Shown: piece after piece, positions 8,674 through 18,334 of the stretch
How positions within the stretch are numbered: position 1 is the first letter of the stretch
Layout of the letters: each line of letters opens with the position of its first letter
Assembly: GCA_963691705.1 (NCBI GenBank)
Contig: OY829539.1
Span: 39,193,656 to 39,257,655, forward strand
Direction of reading: 5' to 3'
Length of the DNA: 64,000 nucleotides
Source of the DNA: Viola odorata
Taxonomy: Eukaryota > Streptophyta > Magnoliopsida > Malpighiales > Violaceae
Program-made: the position numbers and the translations under genes
Notes under the pieces: generated by a model
What the model saw: only the letters and a program-made list of their open reading frames with translations
Told to the model about the DNA's origin: nothing
The model's database searches: none

Positions 8674-11280
8674 CTATATACCAATTGCCGGAATGGGTAC
8701 CATTTTGTCTAGAGGTTGAGCACGCTTCTCATCACTCTGCTCATAGGGATCCACTGCTATGCATACGTATCTATCGCAGCTTCTTTGAGTCATGAGCGAG
8801 TAGCATTCCGCCGCCAGCTTTTGATCGCCTTTTACCAATACTACCCCATCCCAGGAGGGGTATTTCATCTTTAAATGCTTCTGAGATATCACCGCTCCAA
8901 AGCGGTTGAGGAAAGGTCGTCCGAGCACGACATTGTAAGGCAAATTCAGATCCACGACAAGGAACAACAGGTTCTCTGATCGCTTGTAGGTGTCTTCTCG
9001 GAAATATATGGGCAAAGTAATTACCCCCGTGACAGGGATTGGAACCCCATCAACGCCGACTATAGGCCATTTGCTCGGTGTTAATTCATTGTCAGGCCGT
9101 TTCATGAGATTGTAAGCCTCCAGCGAAAAGAGGTTCACTGCACTCCCGTTATCGATAAGAGTTCTTCTGATTCCATGACTGGCGATGACGGGCGTAACCA
9201 CCAATGCATCGTTGTGCGGATAGACGATGCCTTTCTCATCCTCTTCGGAAAAGGATAATACCATTCGATCCAATATGCCTATCGCATCTCCTTTTTTCGT
9301 AATGCCATCACGTGTGCGTTTATCTCTTTTCGCGGCTGCCGATTGCTCTGGTTCGTCCATATAAGGGGTTCCTCCCGCGATAATGTTAATCATAGGAATA
9401 TATTCGTCATCAACCGCGAGAGTTTCCCTATCTTTGCCTCTGGGAGCAACATCTTTTTGCGGAACACGTGGAGGAAATGGTGGTTCGTCTACTGTCCTTT
9501 TCATAAGATTATTTCTGGCATCTTCTCTTATTTGGGTAGCAAATTCCCCCAAATATCCTTCTTCTACCAAGCGTTTTATCGCCGATCTTAACTCTCTGCA
9601 TGCTTCTGTGGAATGGCCCCTGGCTTTGTGGAATTTACAATAAGCATTTTCCCTTCTCCCTAGAAGCACTCCTGGTTTTGTAGGCGCGGGGTAGCGGATG
9701 GGAAGATTTCGCTGCTCCGCTATCGCCAAAATCTCTGCCCTTGGCACGTTAAGAGAAGGGAAATCTGGGTCATATGTACGATTTTTATAAGAATCCCCGT
9801 GACGTCGAGAGGGGGAACCACCGGTTTTTCCCTTCGAAAAATGACCCTTCTGTTTGTTGGAGGCCTTGGGGATATGGTCCTTCCTCCTGGCGTAATCGTC
9901 GAGAAAATGGTCATCAGGTTGCAGCTTCGCGGAAGCAGTAGTAATTTGAGATGTCCCATGCGACGCGTTATACGTCTTATCTCTATTTTCTTCTTCTTCC
10001 ATTTTTGCGTAATTGTGGGCTTTAAGCCTCAACGCATCTAAAGTCACTAGAGGATCCACCATGAGCGCGTCTTTCAGCTTTCCATAGCGGCAGTTCCTTT
10101 TTAGAGCTTCTATAGCAAAATCAATAGTAACGCCCGGCGTTAAGGACATTTCCAAATCGAAGTGACTGAGAAATTCCTTTAAGGTTTCTTGAGGTATTCG
10201 TTGTATGTCAAATAACGCGGCGGCAGATTTCCTGATTGGAATTGCCGTGCTAAATCTGCTCCGGAATTTAGATTCTAACTGTGAGAAATTATTAATGGAA
10301 CCACCAGAGAGACCCTCAAAACAGAGACGCGCCACACCCGATAATGTCATAACAAATATTTGGCATAACGCCGCATCACTGTGGGTCTGAAACTGAACAA
10401 AATCCTTCACCTTATTAATGTGCGAGATGGGATCCTTGGTGCCATCATAAACATCAATGGGAAGCTTCACGCGCCGATTGACCTTGTGACGCCTTATACG
10501 ATGGCTAAACGGGTGGCCCGATGTATCATCAAGAATTTCACGCGCCTGACGCGGAGGAGACATTTCGTCCTGACGCCCCCTATTTCGTAGTTCTGGCGTA
10601 GGATGTCGTCTAGGAGATCGACTGCGGCTCCTGTGCGAACGACTTCGATACCTTCGACTACTGGATCTTTCACTGTACTCGGGAGACAGACTTCTGTTGG
10701 CTCCTTCCCTCCGCCCGTCGCACCAGTTCCTAACCCCCACAAGCTGCCTGTCTCCTTGTAGGAGGAGACCTTGCGGCATTTGCGGTACGTAAGCCTCTAC
10801 TCTTCCTTGAGTAAACTGCTCAACACTAATCGGGGGATTTCCCGCGGATAAAGGCATCTGGAGGTTTTCAGGGAACAACGGTGATATAGGTCGATCAGCG
10901 ACAATAGATGGTGTAAACATGACGCGAGGAGGAAAACTAGATGCCGAAGCACCAGGCGTGACTCTTGCAGCCATCTCAGTCAAATATTCCAGTCGAGAAC
11001 GAAGGGCAGCTATTTCCATTGCAAAAGGATGTTCATGGTTGAGCACAGATCCCCCAGATAGAGGAGTGGAGAAATCTAATCCCGCTATCTGAGATGAAAA
11101 GATGTCTGTTTGCGAGGAGGCCAGTCCCCCAACAATTCCAACTGAGAGGTCCAGAGATCCCGAAATAATTGGTTGTGTAGTCATAGAGAGATCGGCAGTA
11201 GCAAAAGGGAATAAACGTCTGCGGATTGAGAAAGGGATACTAGAGGATGATGATCGGATTGGCTCCGATCTCGCGATCAT
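8674..11280 (-). CDS. gag-pro: Tat-L gag-protease
   Basis: The ORF has 868 residues, with the start taken as the first ATG after the PBS. The first 250 residues are Ser/Arg-rich (RSHRSRSRSPRR). A retrotransposon gag core follows (about residues 270-400; KLPIDVYDGTKDPISH, FRSRFSTAIPIRKSAAALFDI). A basic linker and a zinc-like segment (YCKFHKARGHSTEAC) come next. The aspartic protease has active site LIDNGSAVNLF, the DNGS form usual in Tat elements, and a conserved VVLGRPFLNRFGA flap-side motif. Gag forms the virus-like particle and the protease matures the polyprotein. The ORF ends in TAG at 8674-8676, after which pol continues in the same frame, so the stop is either a read-through codon or a mutation. 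Confidence 0.9.
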   Translation of the reverse strand: MIARSEPIRSSSSSIPFSIRRRLFPFATADLSMTTQPIISGSLDLSVGIVGGLASSQTDIFSSQIAGLDFSTPLSGGSVLNHEHPFAMEIAALRSRLEYLTEMAARVTPGASASSFPPRVMFTPSIVADRPISPLFPENLQMPLSAGNPPISVEQFTQGRVEAYVPQMPQGLLLQGDRQLVGVRNWCDGRREGANRSLSPEYSERSSSRRYRSRSHRSRSRSPRRHPTPELRNRGRQDEMSPPRQAREILDDTSGHPFSHRIRRHKVNRRVKLPIDVYDGTKDPISHINKVKDFVQFQTHSDAALCQIFVMTLSGVARLCFEGLSGGSINNFSQLESKFRSRFSTAIPIRKSAAALFDIQRIPQETLKEFLSHFDLEMSLTPGVTIDFAIEALKRNCRYGKLKDALMVDPLVTLDALRLKAHNYAKMEEEENRDKTYNASHGTSQITTASAKLQPDDHFLDDYARRKDHIPKASNKQKGHFSKGKTGGSPSRRHGDSYKNRTYDPDFPSLNVPRAEILAIAEQRNLPIRYPAPTKPGVLLGRRENAYCKFHKARGHSTEACRELRSAIKRLVEEGYLGEFATQIREDARNNLMKRTVDEPPFPPRVPQKDVAPRGKDRETLAVDDEYIPMINIIAGGTPYMDEPEQSAAAKRDKRTRDGITKKGDAIGILDRMVLSFSEEDEKGIVYPHNDALVVTPVIASHGIRRTLIDNGSAVNLFSLEAYNLMKRPDNELTPSKWPIVGVDGVPIPVTGVITLPIYFREDTYKRSENLLFLVVDLNLPYNVVLGRPFLNRFGAVISQKHLKMKYPSWDGVVLVKGDQKLAAECYSLMTQRSCDRYVCIAVDPYEQSDEKRAQPLDKMVPIPAIGI

Positions 11281-11345
11281 GACCGTTCCAATCTTCTGAC
11301 TAGACAGAGCTTAGCTATTAAGGACGCTCACTTAATATACCAAAG

Positions 11346-11363
11346 CTCTCAATGAAAGCACCA
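11346..11363 (-). promoter_or_regulatory. Primer-binding site of Tat-L
   Basis: On the element strand TGGTGCTTTCATTGAGAG starts two bases after the LTR end (TTATCA at 11366). The leading TGG complements a tRNA CCA end. I did not assign the tRNA. Confidence 0.7.
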
Positions 11364-11365
11364 TT

Positions 11366-11890
11366 TGATAAGATTCTACGTTGATCTTGTTAGATTCGGA
11401 GTCGTGCCTGATCGGAACGGTGGCTGTCGGCGTCGAATGTACCTGCAAAGCGCCGGAGGGGGGACTCCGGCGTAGACACTCCGATGCTTAAGTCAGTTCG
11501 GGGTTCAAAAATAACAGAGGTTCGTCTGAGTGATCTTGATCTTACCTTCAGATTGGAAAAGTAGGGGTATTTATAGGCCTGTTCGGCGATACCTGGCGAT
11601 AACAATCTAGGCGATGTCTGATGGTGACGTCACAAGCGATACCAACAGATGACGTCATGAGCGATATCATACGGGCTGCCGGGAGCGACAAGCTCGTGAG
11701 CCCCTAGGATGGGATGGTGCCGTGCGTGTAGAGTCGCGTGAGTCCCCCCCCCTCCCGCTGATGTCGACCATCCTAGGTATTCTTCTCTGATTCTCGAGCG
11801 ATATGAAGATATCTTACGGGTCTTATGGGAATCGTCCTGGCAGGAGCCGCAAATGTGGTAGTACCGTTAGGGCTGTCTTGATTGTTATCA
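11366..11890 (-). repeat. 5' LTR of Tat-L (525 bp)
   Basis: On the element strand it starts TGATAACAAT (11890) and ends AATCTTATCA (11366), giving a 6-bp terminal inverted repeat, TGATAA/TTATCA. The TATA box TATAAATA is at 11568-11575. A 58-bp block at 11439-11496 is nearly identical to the Tat-R LTR and contains a hairpin with 8-bp arms (11451-11458 and 11465-11472). Gag begins 86 bp downstream. Confidence 0.88.
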
Positions 11891-12578
11891 CCCTAGGCCT
11901 TCCTTTCCAGATATACAATCAGAAGAAAGAAATACCAGGGCACAAGCAAAATATGATGGAACAAGTATAGATGAATGGAATCTAGATGGTCAAAGTGAGC
12001 ATAATATTATAGACATGCTAGTAGTATCCATGCTTATGGCAACCACTGCACATAGAACTAAAGGATGCACAGACAAAGAAGTAGAATACATACTTATGTT
12101 AGGATTCTCAGGACAACTTAAGGGATGGTGGGATAATTATCTCACCCTAACAGATAAAATGGCCATTATGGATTCTATGAGAGTAGAAAATGAGGTACTA
12201 GTAGAAGATGCAACAAACGTATTAGTATTCTCAATCCTTAAACATTTTATAGGAGAACCAGAACAATTGCAAGAAAAGACTACAGAAATACTTATGAACT
12301 TAACATGTCCAAAATTACAGGATTTCAGATGGTATAAAGACATGTATTTGTCTAAAGTATTCTTGAAAGAAGATTGTAATCTCCCATTCTGGAAAGAAAA
12401 GTTTATTTCAGGATTACCCAAACTATTCTCAGAAAAAGTTAGATCCAAAATAAAAGATACCTACAAAGGAATAATCCCATATCAAGAGTTAACGTATGGA
12501 GAAATAATTGCATTTATTAATAATGTAGGATTAACACTATGCACGGATCTAAAACTTAAAGCTAAACTAAAAAAATGA
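11891..12578 (+). pseudogene. Caulimovirid coat-protein region (N-terminus missing)
   Basis: The frame is open from the edge of the Tat-L LTR; viral similarity seems to begin about 11912, with the first internal ATG at 12015. The core contains FSGQLKGWWDNYL, HFIGEPEQLQEKTTEIL, FWKEKFISGLPKLFSEKVR and YGEIIAFINNVG, which I recognise as the conserved capsid core of plant pararetroviruses. This protein packages the viral genome. The N-terminal part is absent, cut where the LTR begins. A frameshift near 12575 separates it from the zinc-knuckle region. Confidence 0.75.
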
Positions 12579-15440
12579 TAAGTTAGAACACAGAAAAGAA
12601 TTAGGATCATTCTGTGCTCAATATGGTAATGAAACCGTCATGGCACCCTCAAGAAAATATAAAAAATAAAGAAAAATCCCTAAAGATAATTATAGGTCAA
12701 ACAAATCAACCTATCGAAACAAGCCAACCTATGACAGACCCCCTAACAAACCATATAAAAAACAATACTATAAGAAGAAATTTAGAAATGGTCCTGGTAA
12801 TAGAAGACAACCCGTATGCTACAAATGTAAACAGGTAGGACATTGTCAGAATGAATGCAAAATGAGAGACAAGATTAAAACACTTAGCTGTGAAGAAGAT
12901 ATTAAAAATCAGTTATTGCACCTACTTGACCATATAAAACCAGAAAATGAAATAGAATTTCCTGAAATAGAATTCAGTAGTGAAGATGAAGAAATCCATA
13001 GAATACAAGAAACTACTTCAGAATTAACCAGTAGTTCAAAAGAAGAAGAGGAAGATAATATATGCGCATGTATTTACGAAGACCATATAAAGAAAATAAA
13101 TGTAATAACAGAAGAAAAAGAACTCCTTATAAAAATCATAGGAGAAATAGAAGACCCCGATACTCAGAGAGAATACCTAGAGAAATTAAGAACCTTAATT
13201 AATAATGATAAAAAGAAAAAGGAAATAGAACCATATACCTTAAAAAATATAATTAATAGATTCTCCAAACAAAATACAGAAGTTACTACTCAGGATTTAA
13301 AAGAAGAAATTAGACAAATAAAACAAGACATAAAAATACTGCAACTAGAAAATACACGTCTAAATATTAGATTAGACCTATTAGGAGAAAAAGAAAATAC
13401 GAAAGAAGAATTCGAAGAATTAAATCAAGAAATTCAAAATGAAGCTCTAGGAATAGCAGGGGAAAACTATCTTAATATTATCTCCAGAGTAATATATCAA
13501 AAATGGTATACAAAGATAGAATTAAAAATAGGAAAAAAATTTCACATAACAGTAACCGCTCTTATAGACTCAGGAGCAGACCAGAACTATATTCAAGAAG
13601 GGCTTTTACCACCATAATATTATGAAAAAACTAAAGAAAATTTGTATGGAGCCAATATGAATAGATTAGACATAAAATACAAAATATCAAATGCTTATGT
13701 ATGTAACAATGGATTCTGTTTTAAAAACTCATTTATACTAGCAAAAGATGAGAGTGAAAATGTAATATTAGGCACCCCATTTATAACTCAATTAATCCCA
13801 TTTAAAACAGATCACGATGGAATTTGGACTTCAGCCAAAGGAACCGAAATATGTTTTAGGTTCCTACACAGACCCAGACAAAAGGATATAAATATAGTAA
13901 AAGATCATTGTATAACCAGAAACATAATGCTCATACAAAACAAAAAACATCTACACTTCTTAACTAGAGAAGTAAATTTTAGAAAAATAGAGGAGGATCT
14001 ACTAAATACTTTTAATAAACATAAAATAGAAGAATACCAATTTTTTTTTGAAAAAGAAGTATGCGCAGATGTCCCAAATGCATTCTGGAATAGAAAAAAA
14101 CACATAGTAGAATTACCATATGAAAAGGATTTTAATGATGAAAAAATTCCTACCAAGGCTAGACCAATTCAAATGAATGAAAAATTACTAGAATATTGTA
14201 AAAAGGAGATAAGTTCTTTATTAGAAAAGAGACTTATATGACCTAGTAGATCACCGTGGTCATGTGCAGCATTTTATGTAAAAAATCATGCTGAGTTGGA
14301 AAGAGGAGCTCCAAGACTAGTGATAAATTACAAACCTCTTAATAAAGCCTTGCAATGGATTAGGTATCCTATACCCAATAAAAGAGACCTTATTAAACGA
14401 CTTCATGGAGCTACCATATTCTCAAAATTTGATATGAAGTCAGGATTTTGGCAAATACAAATAACAGAAAAGGATCGTTACAAAATAGCCTTCACTGTTC
14501 CTTTTGGTCATTATGAATGGAATGTAATGCCTTTTGGATTAAAAAATGCACCATCAGAATTTCAAAAAATGATGAATGACATCCTAAATCCCTATATTAA
14601 GTTTACCATAGTATACATTGATGATGTACTAGTATTCTCAAAAACCATCACAGAACATTTTAATCATTTGAACAAATGTCTCAAAATTCTAAAAGAAAAT
14701 GGATTAGTTGTTTCAGCCCCCAAATTAAAATTATGCCAAACCAAAATACGATTCTTAGGATTTGACATATACCAAGGAATGTTTAAACCAATTAGTAGAT
14801 CTATATAATTTGCAACAAAATTCCCAGATGAAATAAAAGACAAAAAACAATTACAAAGTTTTTAAGATGTTTAAATTATGTCTCAGACTTCATACAAAAT
14901 CTTAGATCAATTTGTGCACCACTATATAATAGACTAAAAAAGAAACCTAAAGAATGGTATGAAGAACATACCTCTGTGGTAAAAATAATAAAAGAAAAAG
15001 TTAAAAATCTACCATGCGTAGGTATTCCAGATTCTACAGCAAAATTAATAGTAGAAACAGATGCATCCGACTTAGGATTTGGAGGTATTCTCAAGCAACA
15101 AACAGTGAATCAAGAACAATTGATAAGATATTGTTCAGGACTATGGATTGAAGCCCAAAAGAATTATTCTACCATCAAAAAGGAAATTTTAGCCATTGTT
15201 TTATGCATATCAAAATTTCAAGACGATTTATTCAACAAAAGATTTTTACTTCGTATTGATTGTCAAAGTGCAAAATACATTTTAGAAAAAGATGTTGAAA
15301 ATCTTGTTTGAAAACAAATTTTTGCCAGATGGCAAGCAATACTTTCAAGCTTTGATTTCAGCATTGAACATATTAAAGGAGAGAATAATTCTCTTCCAGA
15401 CTTTTTATCTCGAGAATTCCTACAGGGACAGTCAAAATGA
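12579..15440 (+). pseudogene. Caulimovirid zinc knuckle, aspartic protease, reverse transcriptase and RNase H
   Basis: A basic stretch leads to a CCHC knuckle (12817-12858, CYKCKQVGHCQNEC), then an acidic and coiled region. A retropepsin has D-S-G-A at 13567-13578, with the expected LGTPFI motif further on. RT has FDMKSGFWQIQI and the catalytic YIDD at 14614-14625; RNase H follows with VETDASDLGFGG. Together these process the polyprotein and copy the viral RNA. In-frame stops lie at 12667, 13615, 14239, 14806 and 15309, and frame changes occur near 12575 and 14858. The frame ends at 15438-15440, where TGA overlaps the ATG of the next ORF. No integrase follows. Confidence 0.88.
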
Positions 15441-16662
15441 CAAGCAAAGACGATCCAAAAAAGAAGACTAAGGCTTCGTATGCAATGGGTATACCAAATA
15501 TACCCACTTCACAAAATCCTTTTACACTACCAAGCCCAAAAACACCTAGACCAACAAACCTAACATCATTATTCCTGCCAAGAATACCAAGTCCAAGCAC
15601 TCCATCAATATGCCCAGGCTCTACAGGTCCAACCCATTAGAGCTCCAGCTTCAATATCGAGCAGACCAAATATTCTGGGAACAATACCCAGGCCACAGAA
15701 CCAAAATAAGCCCATAATGCATTTTCCCATAGATAAACCAAGTGTCCAGAATATAGCCTACATAGAACCAGAATTTGGATTTGACCTTAGAACCATCCTC
15801 TCCCATGTATTTCCAAAAGACTTTACCTATATCCCAGAATCATTAGATAAAACCAGAATCTTTTATGAGTTCATCCTGGTAGACACTGATTCAGTTGAAA
15901 TTACCCATCACACCAGACCAGAATACCCAGAAAAATACATATATTCCAAATGCAGAATACTGAAGGTTTTGACTCCAGCTGATTGGAAGATGAACTTGTA
16001 TACTCAAAGGACTTTTTCTCAACCCTTTATGCCCGAAGGATATAACTATCATGATTACATCAAAGCATGGCATCTTGCTTTCCTGTATCAAGATAGTAGA
16101 CATTCATGGTTCTTTCATTTCTACAGATACATCTCAGACATATTCCCGTATTGGTTCCTCAGATGGTGGCAACACTTTGGAGCCTCAGAATTAGCATTCC
16201 CAGACATTGTCAAAGGAGGATTTGAAGCATTTGAACAAAAATACTGTCAGACTAATTATTATCCAAAAATTCTATCTTTCACCTTAATGCTTCATCTCCC
16301 ATGGATTATTTATTGGGAGTATGAAATTCGAGACAGCACAGAAGTGGAACCTCCTGTTTTTACCAAAAGATGGAAAATTAAATGGTGGAAAGGATATGCT
16401 CAAGAACAGGCATCAAAATTCTCAGTACTTAAAATGCTTTCAGAAAAAACAATTTGCAATACAACCCCTATGAAAACCAACATCCCAAAGTCAAATGCCA
16501 GTATGGCATCCTCATCCTCATCTAAGAATGAATACAAGCAGAAGCTTATGGAAGAGTTATCCAAGCTCGAGAATGAAGAAGAAGAAGCAGAATTCACGTA
16601 GGCAAATTCTGACCCAGAGTATGACGAAGAAATGATGGCAGAGCTCTACCCCGAGCTCAGAT

Positions 16663-16664
<2 letters not shown>
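15437..16664 (+). pseudogene. Pararetrovirus second ORF, unknown function, aromatic-rich
   Basis: It starts with an ATG whose last bases overlap the upstream TGA (ATGA). The first 60 codons are Pro/Thr/Ser-rich. A frame change near 15600-15640 leads into the main part (15717-16601). That part is rich in Trp, Tyr and Phe (SWFFHFYRYISDIFPYWFLRWW) and ends in an acidic, Ser-rich tail with a short Glu-rich coiled coil. An in-frame TAG at 16599-16601 precedes the likely original TAA at 16662-16664. The position after RNase H matches the second ORF of florendovirus-like caulimovirids, whose function is not established. No signal peptide or catalytic motif is visible. Confidence 0.55.

Positions 16665-16678
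<14 letters not shown>
16663..16678 (+). repeat. A16 homopolymer followed by A/G-rich tract
   Basis: Sixteen A residues directly at the end of the second viral ORF, then AAAAG repeats to about 16700. It could be a slippage tract or a plus-strand primer-like purine run; the purine-rich composition fits either. Confidence 0.5.
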
Positions 16679-16696
<18 letters not shown>

Positions 16697-16803
16697 GAAT
16701 ACTGCAAACATGACTCCTTTTCAAGAAGATACCCTAGAAAACCAACCCAAAAGACTCAAAAGGAGAAAACCTTTTCCTCCCTCCAGAAGAACCTCTAGAA
16801 AAA

Positions 16804-17199
16804 TGACATATGCAATGACGGCAAGACAAGGTATGACGTATGTAAGGACAACTAGACAAAGAATGACGTATGCAATACAAGGTATGACGTATGCAAAGAC
16901 AGCTTGACAAAGAATGACGTATGCAATGATGGCTAAAAGCACTAAAAGAAAGAAAACATATGCAGTGACGACTCAATGCACTAAAAGAAGAATGACTCAT
17001 GATTCCACCAGACAAAGAATGCGAACAATCATCAAAAGAAGACGAAAGATAAAGCTTTCTCTACTACGAAAAGCTTATGGCCGACATCGTCAATGGCAGG
17101 CCAAAGAAAAAGTAGAAGACTTTTTATCTTTTATTTTCTCAGAATGTAATCTATCTTGAAGTCCGTTTGGACTCTATAGCCTGTATGCTTCTATATAAG
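16804..17199 (+). promoter_or_regulatory. Pararetrovirus intergenic promoter with tandem TGACG boxes and TATA box
   Basis: Exact TGACGTATG occurs at 16834, 16864, 16885 and 16915 (spacings 30, 21 and 30, so a 51-bp unit repeated twice), with variants at 16804, 16816 and 16966. TGACG is the core of as-1 type elements bound by TGA bZIP factors in caulimovirus promoters. TATATAAG lies at 17192-17199. The position between the second ORF and the next ORF is where the pregenomic promoter is expected. Activity is inferred from sequence only. Confidence 0.65.
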
Positions 17200-17230
17200 C
17201 ACGTTTAGCCCTCAGAAGAGGGAAAGAGCA

Positions 17231-17236
17231 AATAAA
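17231..17236 (+). terminator. Polyadenylation signal AATAAA of the pararetrovirus
   Basis: AATAAA sits 32 nt after the TATA box, so just inside the predicted transcript. Caulimovirids pass this signal on the first round and use it on the second, giving a terminally redundant RNA; the placement agrees. Confidence 0.55.
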
Positions 17237-17392
17237 ACTAAAAAACTGCTTTATAAAAACTCTCTCAAAATCAGCAATCTCAAGCATCAATTCCCTGGAA
17301 TTTCTATACTTTGTAAGTTTTAAACGCTTTCATTTAAAAGCTTTTATTACTATTTTAAGCTTTGCCTTTTAAATTTCTTTGCATACAACATC

Positions 17393-18050
17393 ATGTCTAT
17401 TTTTGATAAACTAGCAACTTGTCTTGCATTACTAAGAATGGATAGATTAATAGACTTAGAACAACTTAGAACAGAATTAATGTCCCATGCTAATTTCCTT
17501 CAACAAGCATACATCCAAAATAATAATGATGCAGCAAATGATGAAAATGATAATGCTGTTCCTATATCATCTGAAAGAACACCATTATGGAATGAAGATT
17601 TGATTAAAATAGAATTATTAAGAAATATGATCATAGCAACAAATAAAACAATAGATAAAGTTTTCAATACAATCAATAGAAAACAAATTCTCAGTGATAA
17701 TTTAATTCATGTCGAACCTCTTAGGCCACAACCATGACCTTCCAATAATACTATTCCTGCAGTATACAGAACTAGTCAACATTCTTACATTATTAGACAA
17801 AGACCTACCTCCATTAGGCAAAGACCGACCTCCATCAGACCATCTTTTGTACGACCTTCTTCATCTGCATCATCTCCATCATCCTCTCAATCATCAGACC
17901 CATATGCACCTAGAACTATTCAAGCCTTTGATGCCACCTATGTTAGACTCCCATCTCCTTCCCAGACTTCTACATCCTCTTCTGTTCTGTCCAAAGATTC
18001 TCCCATTAGACGATCCAGTTCACAAATGGTAGCGGAGCCAAGTAGCTCTC
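17393..18050 (+). pseudogene. Start of the ORF following the pararetrovirus leader (N-terminal region)
   Basis: An ATG lies about 165 nt after the polyadenylation signal. The first 114 codons (17393-17737) are an acidic, helix-prone sequence (LIDLEQLRTELMSHANFLQQ). A frame change near 17737 leads to a Ser/Arg/Pro-rich stretch with a short internal duplication (RQRPTSI twice near 17797-17830) ending about 18050. In caulimovirids this position precedes the movement-protein domain, but here that domain is absent from the + strand and lies inverted at 18335-19639. I recognise no domain in this part. Confidence 0.45.
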
Positions 18051-18235
18051 GTTCCGGAGGGGGTAAGGGTAAGGGTATTGTTACCACACCACACCACACC
18101 AGGTGTGCCAGGGTAAGGGTATTGTTATCCATCCCGAATTCTATCCCAAAAGATCTTAGGTAACTTAAGCGTTGGTCAGCCGTCAAATCCACTTGGTCAG
18201 CCCAGCCAGGAAGCGTAAGAGGTGGTCCCGGTGGT
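18051..18235. other. Junction segment of unclear origin
   Basis: It begins GGAGGGGGTAAGGGTAAGGG and repeats GGGTAAGGGTATTGTTA at about 18061 and 18110. CCACACCACACC and GGTGGTCCCGGTGGTGGTCC give further short repeats. No homologous coding frame was found. It separates the + strand viral sequence from the inverted movement-protein segment and looks like filler at a rearrangement point. Confidence 0.4.
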
Positions 18236-18265
18236 GGTCCCGATTAAGTTACTAACAGATATTTG
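18236..18265 (+). repeat. Left arm of a 30-bp perfect inverted repeat
   Basis: It is the exact reverse complement of 19640-19669. It starts GGTCCCGATTAAG. The arms bound the minus-strand viral segment. The right arm is part of the fused Tat-R antisense frame, and the similar string CCCGATGAGGTTACT occurs in the Tat-L copy of that gene near 4195, so the arm is at least partly retroelement sequence. Confidence 0.85.
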
Positions 18266-18334
18266 AACGAGAGCTACTTGCCTCCGTTACCAGGTTGGTC
18301 TTTACCTAATGGAGATAGGTCTTTGTCTAGGTTC

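Larger units (their letters stand above)
1..11890 (-). mobile_element. Tat-lineage (Retand-like) Ty3/gypsy retrotransposon, 'Tat-L', 3' end outside window
   Basis: The order on the minus strand is 5' LTR (11366-11890), PBS, gag-protease, RT, RNase H, a second archaeal-type RNase H, and integrase. Two genes on the opposite strand follow between integrase and the missing 3' LTR. A second RNase H and extra antisense ORFs are known traits of the Tat lineage (Ogre, TatIV/V, Retand). The PBS starts two bases inside the LTR edge and LTR ends are TGATAA and TTATCA. The element is at least 11.9 kb, in the expected range for antisense-ORF Tat elements. Coding capacity is lost through several in-frame stops in pol. 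The base after the LTR (11891) begins pararetrovirus-linked sequence, so this copy may have inserted into the viral remnant. Confidence 0.9.

Noticed and set aside
6929..8712. Several + strand ORFs of 60-97 codons inside Tat-L pol
   Set aside because: Shadow frames of the RT/RNase H coding strand; no independent support.
16710..17159. Short ORFs on both strands over the TGACG repeats, e.g. 16710-16907 and 16734-17015
   Set aside because: They merely translate the 51-bp repeats of the promoter; no homology and no conserved start.
17938..18192. Minus-strand ORF of 84 codons
   Set aside because: It spans a rearrangement junction and has no recognisable motif; a chance frame.
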